64,000 nucleotides of DNA from NCBI GenBank assembly GCA_021234155.1, contig JAJEKV010000001.1, positions 16,563,491-16,627,490 of the forward strand, written 5' to 3'. A model generated the notes under the pieces. It made no database searches, was not told the origin of the DNA, and was given only the letters and a program-made list of their open reading frames with translations. Origin of the DNA: Isoetes taiwanensis. Lineage: Eukaryota > Streptophyta > Lycopodiopsida > Isoetales > Isoetaceae. The position numbers were made by a program, and so were the translations under genes. Each line of letters opens with the position of its first letter. Positions within the stretch are counted from its first letter, which is position 1. Of the stretch, positions 48,334 to 61,815 are shown one piece after another.

Positions 48334-48860
48334 TAATTGCTCCCGTATATAATGAGCAAGTAATTACGGAAACCATACCCAATGGTTGTTAGAAAAACCA
48401 AGCTTCAAACAATTCCTAAGCAATAAGTCTATTTTAATTGGTGTTTTGCAAAATCAATGAACCACAAATCACGGTTTTCAATTTAATAGCCTAAGGGCCA
48501 TTGAAATTTTTGCAATGCACAGGCGATAACATTGAAGCTCGAACAAGTAGTGCACTATTCACCTACAAATACATGCCTACAACGGCCCTTTGCCACCCAC
48601 TCTAAAAAGGTTTAGTTATTTATTTTCTAGTTCTTCTAAAGGTTTGCACTTGGAATGTTATTTCCAAGATGGAATTTTCACATTAATAACAATGGTTTTA
48701 ATTGGATATCGTTACTCATAAGGGATTCAACTTAAAATACATGTGAATTGCTCCAGTATATAATGAGCAAGTAATTCTGAAAGCCTTACCCATGTAAACC
48801 CTACCCATGTAATGGTTGCTAGAAAAACCAAGCTTCAAACAATTTTTTAAGCAATAGGGT
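48334..48860. repeat. Right part of the split unit and its intact second copy
   Basis: 48334-48420 (ATTGCTCCCGTATATAATGA ... CCAAGCTTCAAACAAT) recurs at 48750-48850. The second unit (48571-48858) passes straight through the LINE integration point without the LINE. The period is about 0.4 kb. Confidence 0.85.
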
Positions 48861-48979
48861 TCTAAAATCCACTTAGCCTCTCTGCAGTTTTATTTAACCT
48901 CGATGTTACAAACCTCACTGCTCTATCTAGGCTTTACATTTCGTGACTCTAAACTGAGAGCACCCTTGTCTCGAACTAG

Positions 48980-49460
48980 GTGGACTGCAGAATTTGACAG
49001 TTCTTGATTTGTTGAACAATTCGTTCAATTCCCAACATGGCTTTCAAATTGCAGTACCCTTACTAAGGTAACACTGGCACACAACCATTTCCCAGACACT
49101 GTAATACCTGTTGAACTTTGTCACATGCAGAATTTGGAGTTATTGTACATGGATTCAACTATGTTGAGTGGCCAAATACCGGGCTGCCTTGGAAACCTTA
49201 CTAGCCTCAGATCTTTTATTGGGTGGGAACAAGTTGGCAGCTTTACCATTGGAGCTTGCCCAGCTGCAGAACTTTATACAATTTGCAATTGCATTTCAAT
49301 GCCTTAAGCGGCAACATTCCACCTTGGTTTGGAAATCTCACTCTTCTTCAATATGTTGCCTTGGACAATAATAGTTTTACAGGAACTTTGCCAGTTGAGC
49401 TTGAGCCTAAACTGTTTACGGTATTCTTCAACTGTCTGCAACCACCTTGATGGCATGATC
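48980..49460 (+). pseudogene. Leucine-rich-repeat receptor-like fragment
   Basis: Frames on the plus strand give typical plant LRR repeats. MQNLELLYMDSTMLSGQIPG starts at 49125 and runs into CLGNLTSL; the neighbouring frame reads NALSGNIPPWFGNLTLLQYV and LDNNSFTGTLPVEL (49300-49410). An earlier piece near 49000 reads LTVLDLLNNSFNS. The consensus LxxNxLSGxIPxxLGNLTxL is met by at least three repeats. No kinase or transmembrane part was found and frames change several times. It is a broken piece of the large LRR receptor family; the gene it came from cannot be named. Confidence 0.8.
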
Positions 49461-49489
49461 CGCAACTTCACTTGGAAACTGCTCATCAC

Positions 49490-50620
49490 TTATACACTGC
49501 AGAAATAAATCACTTTTCTGCAGGGTTTTATTAACCTCTGCAGTGTTTATAGGCACTAAATATCCTGGATTTACAATCTTATAAATCAGTGGGATTGGAC
49601 CACTATTTCTATTCTTACAATCTTAACAACACTTCCCATTGCAGCACTTAGTCCTTCTCCACGCCGACCCTGCTCACTTGTGCCATCACTGCTACTTGAT
49701 ACTATTGACCAACAAAATAAGTTAAACATTGAACATAAGTAAAGTCCAGGCCTTTGAAGCAGTGCCTAAGCTGAAGATCCTTACCTGCGTGGCATGATTT
49801 CTGATTTTGCCTCTAGAGTGGAGAACTTAGATGGCCGACCAGGTTTCTTTCTAGTGTGTTCATATTTCTTAACATGAGCTTGGGATGTAATATGTTCTCT
49901 CACTGACACTATAATGACACTATAATATCACCTGTAAAAAGACATGTTAAGTATTATTAGGTCCACAAAGCTAAATTCATTCAGCCAAATGGGATTAGCT
50001 GCTGAAAGGTTAAAAAACCTTAGGAAGTCTGCTGCATTTTACCACCATGCATTAGTCCTGACCATTTGTGAGCAGGACCAAGATACATCTACACAAACAA
50101 ACTACCCCATCTCATCTTATATCTGAATCCACGGAAGTCGCGACAGATCAATTATATTTTGAACATGGTTTTTGACACAATGTATCATCTGTTATTTGAG
50201 ATCTCACGGCTACTTATGGGCAGGACATAGCACTTTTCCTATTAAGCCTAGCAACAGATTCATTTTACTATCATAGTTTAGCATATTCAATCAGCTTAAT
50301 ACAGCATTCTTTACACGAATTTAAGCAAGGCTTCCATCCCTTGTATTATTCTGTAATAGTTAAGAATAAAATGATAAGTTCCTAGATATGATTCTAAGAT
50401 TATAAGCTGGGAATGGAACTGGCATAAAGACTGTCAAAAGTTAAGGAGCAAGACTACAACAAGCTTGTAAAGCATGAATTACTAAGCCAAGACTCTCTCC
50501 ATGATTTCCAGATTATAAGCAACAAAATCATGTAGTCTACCAGCAGTAGCTAGGCTATGATTTAATTTTAGAAACAACGACACAGAAAGAAGTTCAAATG
50601 TCAAAACCATTAGATCTACA
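49490..50620. other. Unassigned, likely intron or 3' flank of the gene at 50.6-53.5 kb
   Basis: No convincing ORF. It may hold 3' exons that are too short to see. Confidence 0.3.
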
Positions 50621-50629
50621 CAAACCAAA

Positions 50630-53530
50630 CTACCAAGTCTAGAAGCCATACAGAACAAAATTTCTGACTGGTCTTTCTTGGAGTTACTTTCCTCTTCAGA
50701 AGGTTCCTGCTAACAAGAATCTTGTACTTTGCTAACTGGTTATCATTGGCAGCACATAACTTTCCTCTCATTGGAAGCAAAGAAAACCTGCCAAATTGCT
50801 CCAATTTCTTTTCTGTCTCAGTTCTGGCTGCAATAAAAATGTCATTTGGTATACTGCTAAAGGAAGAGTCTTCTTTTCTACAATATTAAGTTCCACCAAA
50901 ATTATTAATGACTTCTATAAAGCTGTGTATCCCTATCAGGAAGACATGTAGGGATTCAGCAATTTAAAGCAGTTACTGCAGTTAAGAGCTACAGTTAAAC
51001 CCTTCCCCCATACATTAGTCCGATTCAGCCATTGCAGCACCTGTTTCGCTATGTTCCTGGGTCCTTTCTGTGGCAGTCAATAGTAACATGCACTGCATAT
51101 ACCCCTCATGATCCCTTAGTTGACAATGAAAATCCAGTTTCATAATGGGGCCCTTGAAGCAGAGGCTCATGCTCTCACTGCTTTCCCTTCTCAAGCTGTA
51201 AATGTATGTAAAGTTTCACCAACTTCAAGCAGAGAATTAATTCGATGACATACACTTGCTGTGCGATTTCAAACATCCATGTCAAAGAGGAATGCCTACT
51301 TCTTCCCCTTGATGCTTTGTGAAAGATTGCTGGAGATGTAATGTCGATGAAGAAACTGTGTTTTTGTTACCAAAAGCCATGGTGGCATATATTAGCTATT
51401 TTGCTAACACCCAAACAAGTTCAGCTTGGTGTGGCATGAGATGCAGCAGTCTGCTGTCATTAATATCAAATCTTCACCTTGTTTACGCCAAAATGCTGGG
51501 GCAGAACTAATAGTTCTTTGTCACCTAGGCTGCTAGCAGCTATATTTTGGAAGGACATCCCAAATTACAATTTAAGAAGCAGTTTTCAAGCAGGGCAAGG
51601 AGAGAAAGTAGTACTAACCGTTCAAGATGTGTAGTATTAAGATGCCACAAGCTAGTCTGTTTGAGTGTACTATCAAGGTCCCGCGTGCATCTCTATAATG
51701 CCAGGCAACTATTTTATATAGTTGGGCCTTAGGCTCTAGAACATCAGTTAATTTCTTGATAGCTTATTGAATGCATGTTTTACTACCATAAGGTTATCCG
51801 CCCAGGTTTCTAAATTCCTCAATAATATTTGCATTTACAACTGAGCAATGGGGCTTGTGTGCGCATTACATGTATTTCCTAACTCTCCTCAATTGGCACA
51901 CTACCAAGCCCTCATCCGTCTAACTTGCAACCTAGCCAACCTCAAATCTGAGATGCTGTTGGTTGAGACGGCTTAGCACCTTCTGCTTGTAAACCAGAGT
52001 GATTTACCACTGGAGCCAAAGTAGCCCTGTGTATATCCATGCATAGATTTTCCAGTAGAAGATACAAATTCTTAACAAACAAAGAATTTAAAGGTTTTGG
52101 CACGTAGCCATTAAAACTCAGCAAGGGAGGCCTTTTTGAAGCAAGGATTGGAGCATCCCTCGAAACTTCAAACGGTAATGTTACAATATTTCTGCTAATG
52201 GGATAGAACCCATGGCCCCACTCCAACAACAAATTATATGGAACCTGTTCTAAATGTTAATGGATTACAACATGAAAAGGAGTTATCTAAGCCTAGAAAC
52301 AAAGGTATTTGGGAAGAGATACAACATAAGATTATCATGCTTCATATAAAAGAGAGAAAGAGAGGGTTTACCACTTGAGGTGGAAAGAAGTTTTTGCAAC
52401 CCCTTGAGCAAATGTCACAAGTGATGAGAGGATCTTCTTGGGGTTGCTGTAGTCTCCAACAGATGGGATGTATATAGAGAATGGGGAAGTGCCATTTTTC
52501 CATTGACCATTTAGCAAGCTCACCCTCCATCAAGTCTTGAACTCTTTTTTATTGGCTACCAGCTACAGAGTTGTTGCGTTCTTCATTATCAAAACAATGA
52601 AATAGTTAGAAATAGAATCATTATGGAGCAAATAGTTCCCAAAGTTTACGGTTTTATTCCCAACAATGAGCTGGACAATCAAAAAAAATACTAACCTGCA
52701 CCATCACTTTTCGTTATCTAGACGTCATCTTTGAGCTGCTCTTCGCTCTTTGCATTATCTAGAGCGTCAATCTTTGAGCTGCTATTTCTCCAGGTTTTTA
52801 AAGCTTTGGCAGTTGCATCATAGTGACCTCTCTAGAGCCATCACTGAAAGTTTATGTCCGAATATATTAATAGTCGCGCTGCAATGAAATGAGAAAAAGC
52901 AAATATATTATAATATCAATTGTATACCTTGCATATGTTTCTGTCATGCTTTTGAAGAATTCGTTATCACAACATCAATTCCAGTTTCAGTCGAGGTTTC
53001 TTGGCAGTGGTTGACATTTCATCCAAAGTTTCTATAGCATTGGGGATATCACATTCATTGGCTACTTCACATCACGAGTTCACATACAGCTTGCCTCAAT
53101 ACCAGATTATTTGAAAATGCAACTTCAACTGTATTTTCACAGCAAAATACCTCTTCTGCCTTCGATAGGGGGTCATCGTAAACCCAAGAGAGCAGAAGTG
53201 CTTTGCCCTTCAAGGCATCACTCATCTACTTCTATCTCTTCGAGACGGCGCTTCATAACTACAGTTTGGTGGGCAATGCACATACCCGATCTCAGTCTTC
53301 TCTAGAAAAATGAACACTGGCCTTACTGTATCTTCTTGTGCCATGCAAATGCCGACCAAATGGGATTTATTTGGAGCACTACTGGAGACATGAATGCTGC
53401 CAAATGATAAGTACTGCAACTGAGACCGGAAAGAGATGCCTAATGCCAAATGCCGCTCAGGGGCACCACGCCGGCTCAATTGATACTGCAGACCGCCTGA
53501 CCGCGAACCCCTCGACGATTTCACAGCTTC
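50630..53530 (-). CDS. Probable multi-exon gene, function unknown
   Basis: Several exon-like blocks follow each other on the minus strand. 53524-53222 contains APNKSHLVGICMAQEDTVRP. About 53225-52932 reads DALKGKALLLSWVYDD, then IPNAIETLDEMSTTAKKP across frame changes. 52830-52695 reads HYDATAKALKTWRNSSSKID and ends GTGCAG before GTTAGT. 52533-52370 reads GELAKWSMEKWHFPILY with a CDICSRGC Cys cluster and ends before GTAAAC. 52250-51942 reads NLLLEWGHGFYPISRNIV. 50830-50630 follows an ATTGCAG acceptor and is basic (NLLKRKVTPRKTS). Composition and splice sites support a real gene. The fold is not recognised. The Cys pairs (CDICSRGC) could bind zinc. Internal frameshifts may be consensus errors; the whole structure is a hypothesis. 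Confidence 0.5.
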
Positions 53531-56500
53531 AGTTTTACTTGACGGGAAAAGAAACCAAAAAGCATACCCCTAACGTATACGAAAATATGGGGGTAGACCA
53601 TTGCATCTACCCCTAACGTACTTAGCAATTTTTTGGACCCTTATATGTCATCCGTACGTATACGTACGGAAATACAACACTGAATTAAACCCCACCACCA
53701 TACACGCATGGTGTTTATGCGTTCCGATTTGCACCCGGGCTATCGCGCCTTCGGTTGTTGATCGGCCCTCGTCTTACGCCTTCATCTACGTATTATATGG
53801 CAACGAATTAGGTGGATTTGTAGTCGCAAATAATGAAATTTATGTAGTAGTGAATGATACATACCTAAGCCTGCGTTCCGCGTGCATAAGGCGCATGGAT
53901 GGCGCGCGATTGCCTTTTTTGAAGCCCTTTGGCGTTAGTCTTTACCAACATTTCTCTTGACGGTGCTCTCTGTTGAACATGAGGCACCCAAAACTAATGT
54001 TAGTATTCAATGTGAGAACCCTGAAATTATAAACCAAATTTATGCCTGGCGAGGTTATTAGTACCCTCATAACCGCCCGGACCGATCGCTATTGGCACTA
54101 TAGGCGCCGCTGGCCGTTACCTCGACTTCAAGGTAGCGGTTTTATCTACCCTTCTTTGAAATTATATTGTATTCAAACGCACAATGCAACCTTACAAGGT
54201 CTTAGTCCGCGTGGCGTCAGCCAGTTATCACGACTTCGTGGCAAGCTGATTAGAGATGATGTACTTCAAATGCATCGTAATGATCTACCCTAGAGGTTTT
54301 ACTTAGCTGCGTCTATCGAGACTCGGCGTCGCCAATTATGTGCAGCTGCCGATAGCTATAGCGGTATAAATCGAACATGAGTGATGAAACAGGTACTCAT
54401 CATGAAACAAAGGAGCCTAATGCGGTGGCTTTAACATGCACTAACCACAATGTTTTACAACCTCCCTCCATGATGTATACGTGACGGAAGCAGGATATTT
54501 GTTTCTTCTATACGGCTTTAATAGCCTCTTTTTGACGTCAAATTAAATGCCACCACCGTTCCATTCCGCCCTTGCGGATACCACAACAAATGTTATTACC
54601 ATTGGCTGATGTATTAATGCCAGACCAAAGAGAAGCACCATCGCCGATTGGTCGCTGGCGGCGGCATCTTAGGTGGAGGATTCCACTCAGCGTGAAGTGG
54701 CGACTACGAGGGGTTAAGACGCCCTTGAATAAAAATTGTTAGTGAACAAAATTAGCCAAGACCGAACTTTCCTTATATAGGGCTTATGTTGGCGTCTCGG
54801 TGGTGCGATCCGGTGAGGCTTGAAGGCGTCCATGGGAGCGTGAGCGTGGTCGGTGATAACTCTTACTTGAGGAACTAAGATTTTTGATGGTTTACCAGCA
54901 AAGGCAACCAAAGCGATTTAGGGCTGAAGCAGAAAGAACAAAGGCAAGTCTTGCATGGATTGAAGTTCAAAGGTAAAACCTCTCTACCGCATGCAATATC
55001 TCTTTTTGGCTTACCTCAAATACAAGAGTAAGACGTGGTACTTGGATGAAATGCATAATCTTGGGCCATGCATAAAATCGTAGTAGTATGATTTTTAGAA
55101 CAGTTAAGTAAAAAAAATGATGCATACTCTTCTTGAGTGCCACATTCAAGTTATAGCTATCTTCCCTCTCCACTGCACTTTCTCCAAGTTATGCTTTCCT
55201 ATGGCCATGCACTTTCGGCATTGGGACATCACATTTAGGTTTTTTGGATGTTATGGCGGACATATACCTTCATAGAGTGTAAAATGCAGGAATTAGGCAA
55301 TGAGTGTGGTGTGTGCTTCAAAATGTATCAAATGGAAGAAGGGTTATGTTTTTAGCGACTTTTAAGGTCCATGGCCTTTTATTGGGTACATCTCTTTGAT
55401 GCTTTAGCATTTATTATTATAGTTATACAAGACCCATGGTTTTGCATCGCATATTATGTCTATCTCGAGGGATCCAGGAAAATATCAATTATCTTCTAGA
55501 GAACTCCAGCAACATGGTAATGGCCTCCACGGTATATTGTGGAGCTTTGAAGTCCATTATGGAAAGTGGATGCAATAACATCACGAGGGTAATGGCGACA
55601 ATATGTTGTGGAGCTTTAAAGTTCAAGTTTATGGCAAACTCTATGTCTTCATATTTTATAATCAACTCAACTTTGTAATTATTATTGTAGGAACCTTTTA
55701 GAAAGTATAATCGTAATGTTGGAACTACACACCTCTATTGTTGTTGATCTTATCTATCGAGGGCAATAATATCTTACATTCTGAGGATCGTTCAAGAAAA
55801 GAGATGCAAATCTGACTTAAATTGCATTCAAGATAGTCGAAACAACCCCGAATCTTCATAGCAAAATACTCCGTTATATATTTATATATCATGAGGAGTC
55901 TCTAGACGAAATGCATATCGATGAGATTTGGCGCGCCAAAATAATGTCTTGATCTTTTATCCCAAGCGGCTAATCTTTGCCGTCACGATAGGCTTCTGCT
56001 TTTGCCATTCTAAAGGAAACGTACTACGTAATTGGATTCTTGAGAATGGGCATTAATGTAGCAATAACACCTGTCTGAGGCCGAGGTTCTTTGACATATT
56101 CTTCTAATTAAGTTTTGGGGCGGTATGAGATCTAACATGGCACGCCAGTGCGATAAAATTGGTAAATCTTTATTTGCTTGCTTGATGTATATATTGATGT
56201 TGGAAGGTACATCTATTGTCGACTTACATTTGAAATCCATGTCTTGTGCATTGGCACCCAACAAATGGAAACATATAACCATTTACAAAATAAATGTTAG
56301 CTACGGAGAATGAAAAGAAATTTGGAGATTAGGCTATTAAATGGCTGAAAGTTGCAGGATGAATCTGATTAGTTTACTCATGAAATTCGGCATCATGTTT
56401 TGATGCTTGTAGCCAAAAGGTAACATCTGAACAGGGCTTGCTTTTCCACTTTCATAGCTATAATGTGGTCATCCTTTTGATTCATAGTTAGTTATATGTA

Positions 56501-58536
56501 AGCGTACATCCTTTCTCAATCTAGCTTTGGAATCATGTACTTGTAAGAGGATGCTTGGACTTGGAACATTTCATTGGTGCCGGACCACATTTGTCAAAAT
56601 TGGTATTGGAAGTCTGAATATGCAATTGTACATGCAAAGTCATTCATCGTTTTATGTATGGCTCATAAACTCTACTTTATATCATCCATGTTATGCTAAA
56701 GGATACCTCTTTCTTCCTCAGATCTATCCATCATTGCAAATGATGGGTAGGTTCTTCCCCATCAAGCTATGGAGATATCCATGTCCCTTTTCTTGAGGTT
56801 TCTCCATGGATGTAGGAGGGAATGCATGCATGCCTTTGAAATCTGCCTTTTATTGGGGTGTGGGCATGATCTCGAAGAGTATTGAGGAGATTTGAGGCTG
56901 GAGACTTTGAGATAAAAGCTTACTTTTTATGCAAGGCTCCATTTGCTTGCAAAGGTTGAATTCGAGCTCTTATGAAACACGAAGTGGGTCCTTTTCCGGC
57001 GGAGCTCTAATAATGCAAACTTTATAAGTTGATGGGAGCTGCATCAGGATACAATTATTTGTGTTGATATATGATTCCTTTTTAGATGCATTACTTGAGG
57101 AAAACCGGTTTTATGTCGTCGCGAGGTCCTACAAGTATTATCATTAAATTAAGCGTAAGCCGCCTTTCAATGTAGTTGGACAAATTATCATCTAATAATC
57201 TAGATCCACATAGTAGTTTGAATTCTCTACATTGATTTTTAGATTTTGTTCTCCTAGAGAAATGCACGGATCATAAATCGACCTGACTATATATGTGAAA
57301 GCTCAATCATATATTCCAATTTTCAATAGCCTCTCTTCTATTTATGCGCAATCCTATTGTTCCTATTTTCAATAGCCTTTTCTTATCGGGGTTCAATAGC
57401 GGGAGTAAAGAGAATATATTCTTGGATTTACTAGCGGGATCTCAAATAACTCGTAGAGGAAAGCAAGATGAAGCCTTAGAGCCCATTATCTATTCGGCAT
57501 CTCTATTGGTAAATGCTTTTTACCCTATTAATTTTTGAAAATGTACATTGTGGTGGTGCATCAAAAACATCAAACTCGAGTTGGTGGTTAGGTACAAGAT
57601 TTAGTCATCAATATCACTATTCTTAAACATGTCATTGAAGGAGACATTGAGTTGCCGGCTTGGTTGTAAAGAGTTATATTAAATGCTCAATTGGCTATTG
57701 TAAAGGTCCACATTTCCATATGATAGAAGTTTTGATTTTTGGAAAAGAGTGCTTGCATTTTAAATCCATGAATATTAAATTTCAAGATGATTGCAAAGAA
57801 GAACATTTCTTGTAGATTATACGCGTAATGTCTTAAATTCTATAAATTTATTTTTGTCGATAGGGATGGTTGGGTAGCACTCTCACTTTTACCATTAGAA
57901 ATGGTTCCTAGAATACCATGCTTGATGCCTTGCCTTGGCATGTTATGGGCACAACATGCATTATCTGCCAGGGGCCTTTATGTCCAATGTAGCTCCAATG
58001 CAAGCTGGAAGAGATGTCTTAGGTGTTGACTTTCACTTTTCTCTTTCTCCTCCCTTTGATGTGATATTATTTATTATTAGGTTTTGGCACTTCTTTTTTA
58101 TGAGCCAAACATGATGCATCTCGTTATTGTAGTTATCTTGCATGATTATGATGAAATTATCATGGACAATTAGATGTGTCCATAGGTTCTAACTAATTAT
58201 TCCGTGGCTGATTGATAATATAATCACCGGGTTACCGCTGGTGCATTTAGGCACACTTGAAGAGATTATATACGCCAGGAGCAAGTAAATATTCTATTCT
58301 GATTCATCGCCAAGACATTGTTTAATATAATAGTTGTTTATGCTCTATTATATATTGATTATAATACTTGCATTGCTAAGATTTGCATCGAGTTGGCGAT
58401 GATATGTCACCGCGAGGGATGGTTGAATCAAAATTTATACATTCATAGAAAATTAAACAATCATGATGGTAGCATGAAGAGTACATTAATTTTTGCATAA
58501 AAGATAGTTTTGTTTTTCATTTGAATATGTTTCAAA
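53531..58536. other. Unassigned stretch, no recognised gene
   Basis: ORFs at 53601-53960 (119 codons) and 54042-54293 on the plus strand are open but match nothing that I know. ACGTATACG-like words cluster at 53568-53670. Around 55495-55640 a phrase (GTAATGGC ... TATATTGTGGAGCTTTGAAG and TATGTTGTGGAGCTTTAAAG) is repeated at about 100 bases. Elsewhere nothing is seen. Confidence 0.35.
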
Positions 58537-58720
58537 ATAATAAGGGGCTTTTTTGTGTTTTGTGCGCTTTTTCACAAAGGTTTTCCACAAGATTTTTATA
58601 AAATATTGAATGGATGTACTATTACATCTAAAGAAAGTGCACCATTTCTTAGTCGTTGATTTAGCTTTTTTTTCAATGGTCCCAACATCTAAGGGGCTCC
58701 TAGCAAAGCCCTCTTTTTAT
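58537..58720. repeat. Dispersed repeat, left copy
   Basis: The stretch TGTTTTGTGCGCTTTTTCAC through CAATGGTCCCAACA and AAAGCCCTCTTTTT matches 61491-61680 in the same order and orientation, about 2.95 kb away. Confidence 0.75.
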
Positions 58721-61490
58721 TTTAAGGGCTCAACATGCAAACCTTGTGATAGCATTCCGGGCAATGTGTTTCTTCAAAAGCTTCTATCTTCAATCATGAT
58801 CTCCGGCCTTTCCAGCTTCTGTATCTTTTCCGTTGCTATCTTGATCTTCCCACCTCCTCACCTTGGTTGCAAAGCGGGGGAATTCCGGACAACGAGGGCG
58901 ATTTAAAGCATCATCGTAAAAGGAATCTTTGTTTTTGGGATCTTTTGGGAGTAAAACAATCTCTAATGGGCGGTATTGGGCATTCCTATGGAGGCCGAAT
59001 ATCGATGGTGTGCGATATTTTTCCCCTTCTCAACAAAGTCACGCGGCTCCCTTGCGGGCATTCTTCCCGTCTTCTAGGGGACCTTCAATGGCGGTCGAGG
59101 AGATGGTTGGGTTCTTATGGAAAAGCCACCCAAGGCGATTTCATCTTCTTTTCAAGCAGGGCCAGGCATTCTTCCCCAAGCTTGTCCCCATTCTCATTTT
59201 CGATTGTTTTGATTCATTATATTCATAGAACTCTGGTTTTACCCCTTGAGAATGAGATGCCCTTCCCATATTGAGTTGGGTCTACGATCGATCCTTGATA
59301 CGAGGTTTTGACTAAATCTTGCTTGCGTCCTTCATTTCCATGGTGCTTTTTATTATTCATAAAATCTTTACCTTTTGAGATATGGACTTCGGGTGTATAT
59401 AAAGTAGTTCTCTTGCGGATTAGATCCGGATTATCTGTAATGCGCAACATTGTTGTTGATATTTTTACGGCATGTGGGTACTCCCATGGAGCCGCGATTT
59501 ATGGGACTTTCCGATTACCTTAGTCCGGAGTCAAAGATTTGCCCAATTCCGTCACGCATTCTTACGGGTCTTGTCCTTGAATCAGAAACTTTGTTGACAG
59601 TTTTGTTTGGGATTAAGAAATCATCCTTCGGTGGTGAGAACTAATAGAAGCAGCCTTGGTAGCCCTCATCTCATCGATCCCCTAAAATTGGGCTGCTTTT
59701 TCCCTTCTCAAATCCGGGCTATGGCCCGAGTTTTTGGATTCTCACAAGCCTCGCTGGCGTGGGTACAACTAGAAGCAACTGCTGAATTGGCCCCGGCAAT
59801 GCGAATCCCTTCTTAGGTTAGTCCTATATTCTTACCCAAAGCTCCATCTTGAAGGCTTGATTTGATTGCTTGTATAGTTGTATTGCATAAAAGTTCCTCT
59901 GGCGGATCATGCGACAAGAGGCTTAGGTATAAAGTAGTTGTGATTTCTTATTGGGGAGCTTCCAAAGTGTGAATGCAAGCCTACGGATTATGAGCGCCAA
60001 ATACCACTTTTGTGGCGGATGTGTATGATTCTGATGTAGAAAGCTTCGTCGGTAGCCCGGCACAAGCGACAAATGTAGTGATGGTGGGATGATGCGTGAA
60101 GGAAATTTGCAAAATGGTACCAAAAGCGATTGCATAATGGGGTGGTTCATTTTGTCACAATAAGGGGACACTATGATTCTTATCCTCCTGACATACTTTC
60201 CTACAACGATACGGCATATACATGGCGAGGTTGCGTTTAGAGGGAGATGTTGTGGATTATGTTGTTGATGACTATTACAATCAAATTGCATGAACTTGGA
60301 GCCGGATAGAGAAGGTGCTTTTGATTATTAGCCGTTAAATTTTTCTTGGCAGCGGTTTATTACTTGCAAAGGCATCTCGGGGTTAAGCAAGTGATATTCC
60401 TTCCTTATCTTTCTTTTGTTGCTCATTACGGATGCATGGCCAAGCCGAGTTAGATCCCTCGAAATTCATTTTAGTTTATGCTATTCATTTTACGTTTATC
60501 TTTGGACTCACAAGCTACCTTCTTGGATCTCTGCTATTTATTATCTTGCGGGGTTCTCTTCACCGTTATCTTTAGGTCCTTTCCATGTTCTATTAGGGGG
60601 ACATGATGCCACAATATTCTTCTTATGTTCATGATTTCAATCACATTATTTGTACTTTTCAAAGTTTCCGGTGTTGCTAATTGAAGCCCGGTGGAAGGTG
60701 TATTATAGTATCATGCGGTATCTTCTTACCAAGGGGCGCTTGGCAAGTCACTCATGAATAATAGAGGCGGTAGCATTATTATATTATAATCCAGCCACTA
60801 TCAGCATGGAAATCTTTGGATTAGAGGTCTATTCTGTAATTCTATTATCTCATTTATGGTGATTACTTACAATTCTATTGCTTCTCTTTAGAGAATTTTA
60901 CTTTTCGTATTTGCAATATCTATATGGTTCTAGCTTTGCATATTCCGGTTCTAACTTTTGCACATTCTGCCCGACCTAAATTTGAACAATGAGACTAGTG
61001 ATGGTAGAAACATGCCTTTATCTCTAGTAAGGTCATTGCAATTTCTTAAATTGTTTTATATATACCTCTACACCATCCTTAAGGGCCCGAAGGGGCAAAA
61101 AATTACGAGTTAACACAAACTATTTAACACAACTAACATTATTAACACAAACCATTGCATTTGACACATTTAAATAAAATCCCCTTAAACCCCTTTGGTT
61201 TGGGTTTATATTCACCGGGGGGAGTTCATTGAGAAGCGTGAGCCTCAAAAATTTACAATACATGTACAAAATTAACACCATTAAGTACATTGTCTCAAAT
61301 CTTATAGTATTTTGCAAACCTTAATATAGTATAAAAAACTTGGCCATGCATACCCCACAAGCGAGGATCGCTATATGCGGTCAGGATCACGGAATAAAGG
61401 GCAAATATGCCCATCCGAAGGCTCGTTGCGAGTAGCTTAGATGTGAATATGCACCCAAACCAAAGGGAATATGTAGCATAATAACAGGGG
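58721..61490. other. Unassigned stretch between the two dispersed repeats
   Basis: Open frames up to 135 codons exist on the plus strand (58867-59274, 59607-59816), but none shows a recognised domain. The direct repeats on both sides could mean one element, but no TSD or terminal TG/CA was found to support this. Confidence 0.3.
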
Positions 61491-61680
61491 TTTTCTTCAT
61501 TGTTTTGTACGCTTTTTCACCAAGGTTTTTATTATGATTTAGAGTGATGTATTCAAATGGATGTACTAATCACATTATATCTAGAGTGCCTGCACTATTT
61601 ACGGGCCATTGATTTTTAGCCTTTTTTTTTTTCAATGGTCAACAACCAATATTGGCTCACAACAAAGCCCCCTTTTTGTC
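61491..61680. repeat. Dispersed repeat, right copy
   Basis: Matches 58537-58720 with indels and ends in the first unit of the minisatellite. Confidence 0.75.
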
Positions 61681-61811
61681 GCGTGTGGTCGCATAATGGT
61701 CAACAACCAATGGCTCACAACAAAAGCCCTTTTTCTTGGTGCGTGTGGTGCATAATGGTCAACAACCAATGGCTCACAACAAAGCCCTCTTTTTGTGTGT
61801 GTGGTACATAA
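61634..61811. repeat. Minisatellite, three units of about 60 bp
   Basis: Units start at 61634, 61695 and 61754 with AATGGTCAACAACCAAT and contain GGCTCACAACAAAGCCC and GTGTGGT. The minus-strand ORF across them is a by-product of the near-codon-multiple period. Confidence 0.92.
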
Positions 61812-61815
61812 TAGC

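Noticed and set aside
57344-57538. Possible organelle-derived protein fragment
   Set aside because: The translation has an organellar feel, but I could not tie it to a known chloroplast or mitochondrial gene.
61634-61811. CRISPR-like array or coding repeat protein
   Set aside because: Three long, nearly identical units without distinct spacers, in a plant genome context. The minus ORF exists only because the period is close to a multiple of three.
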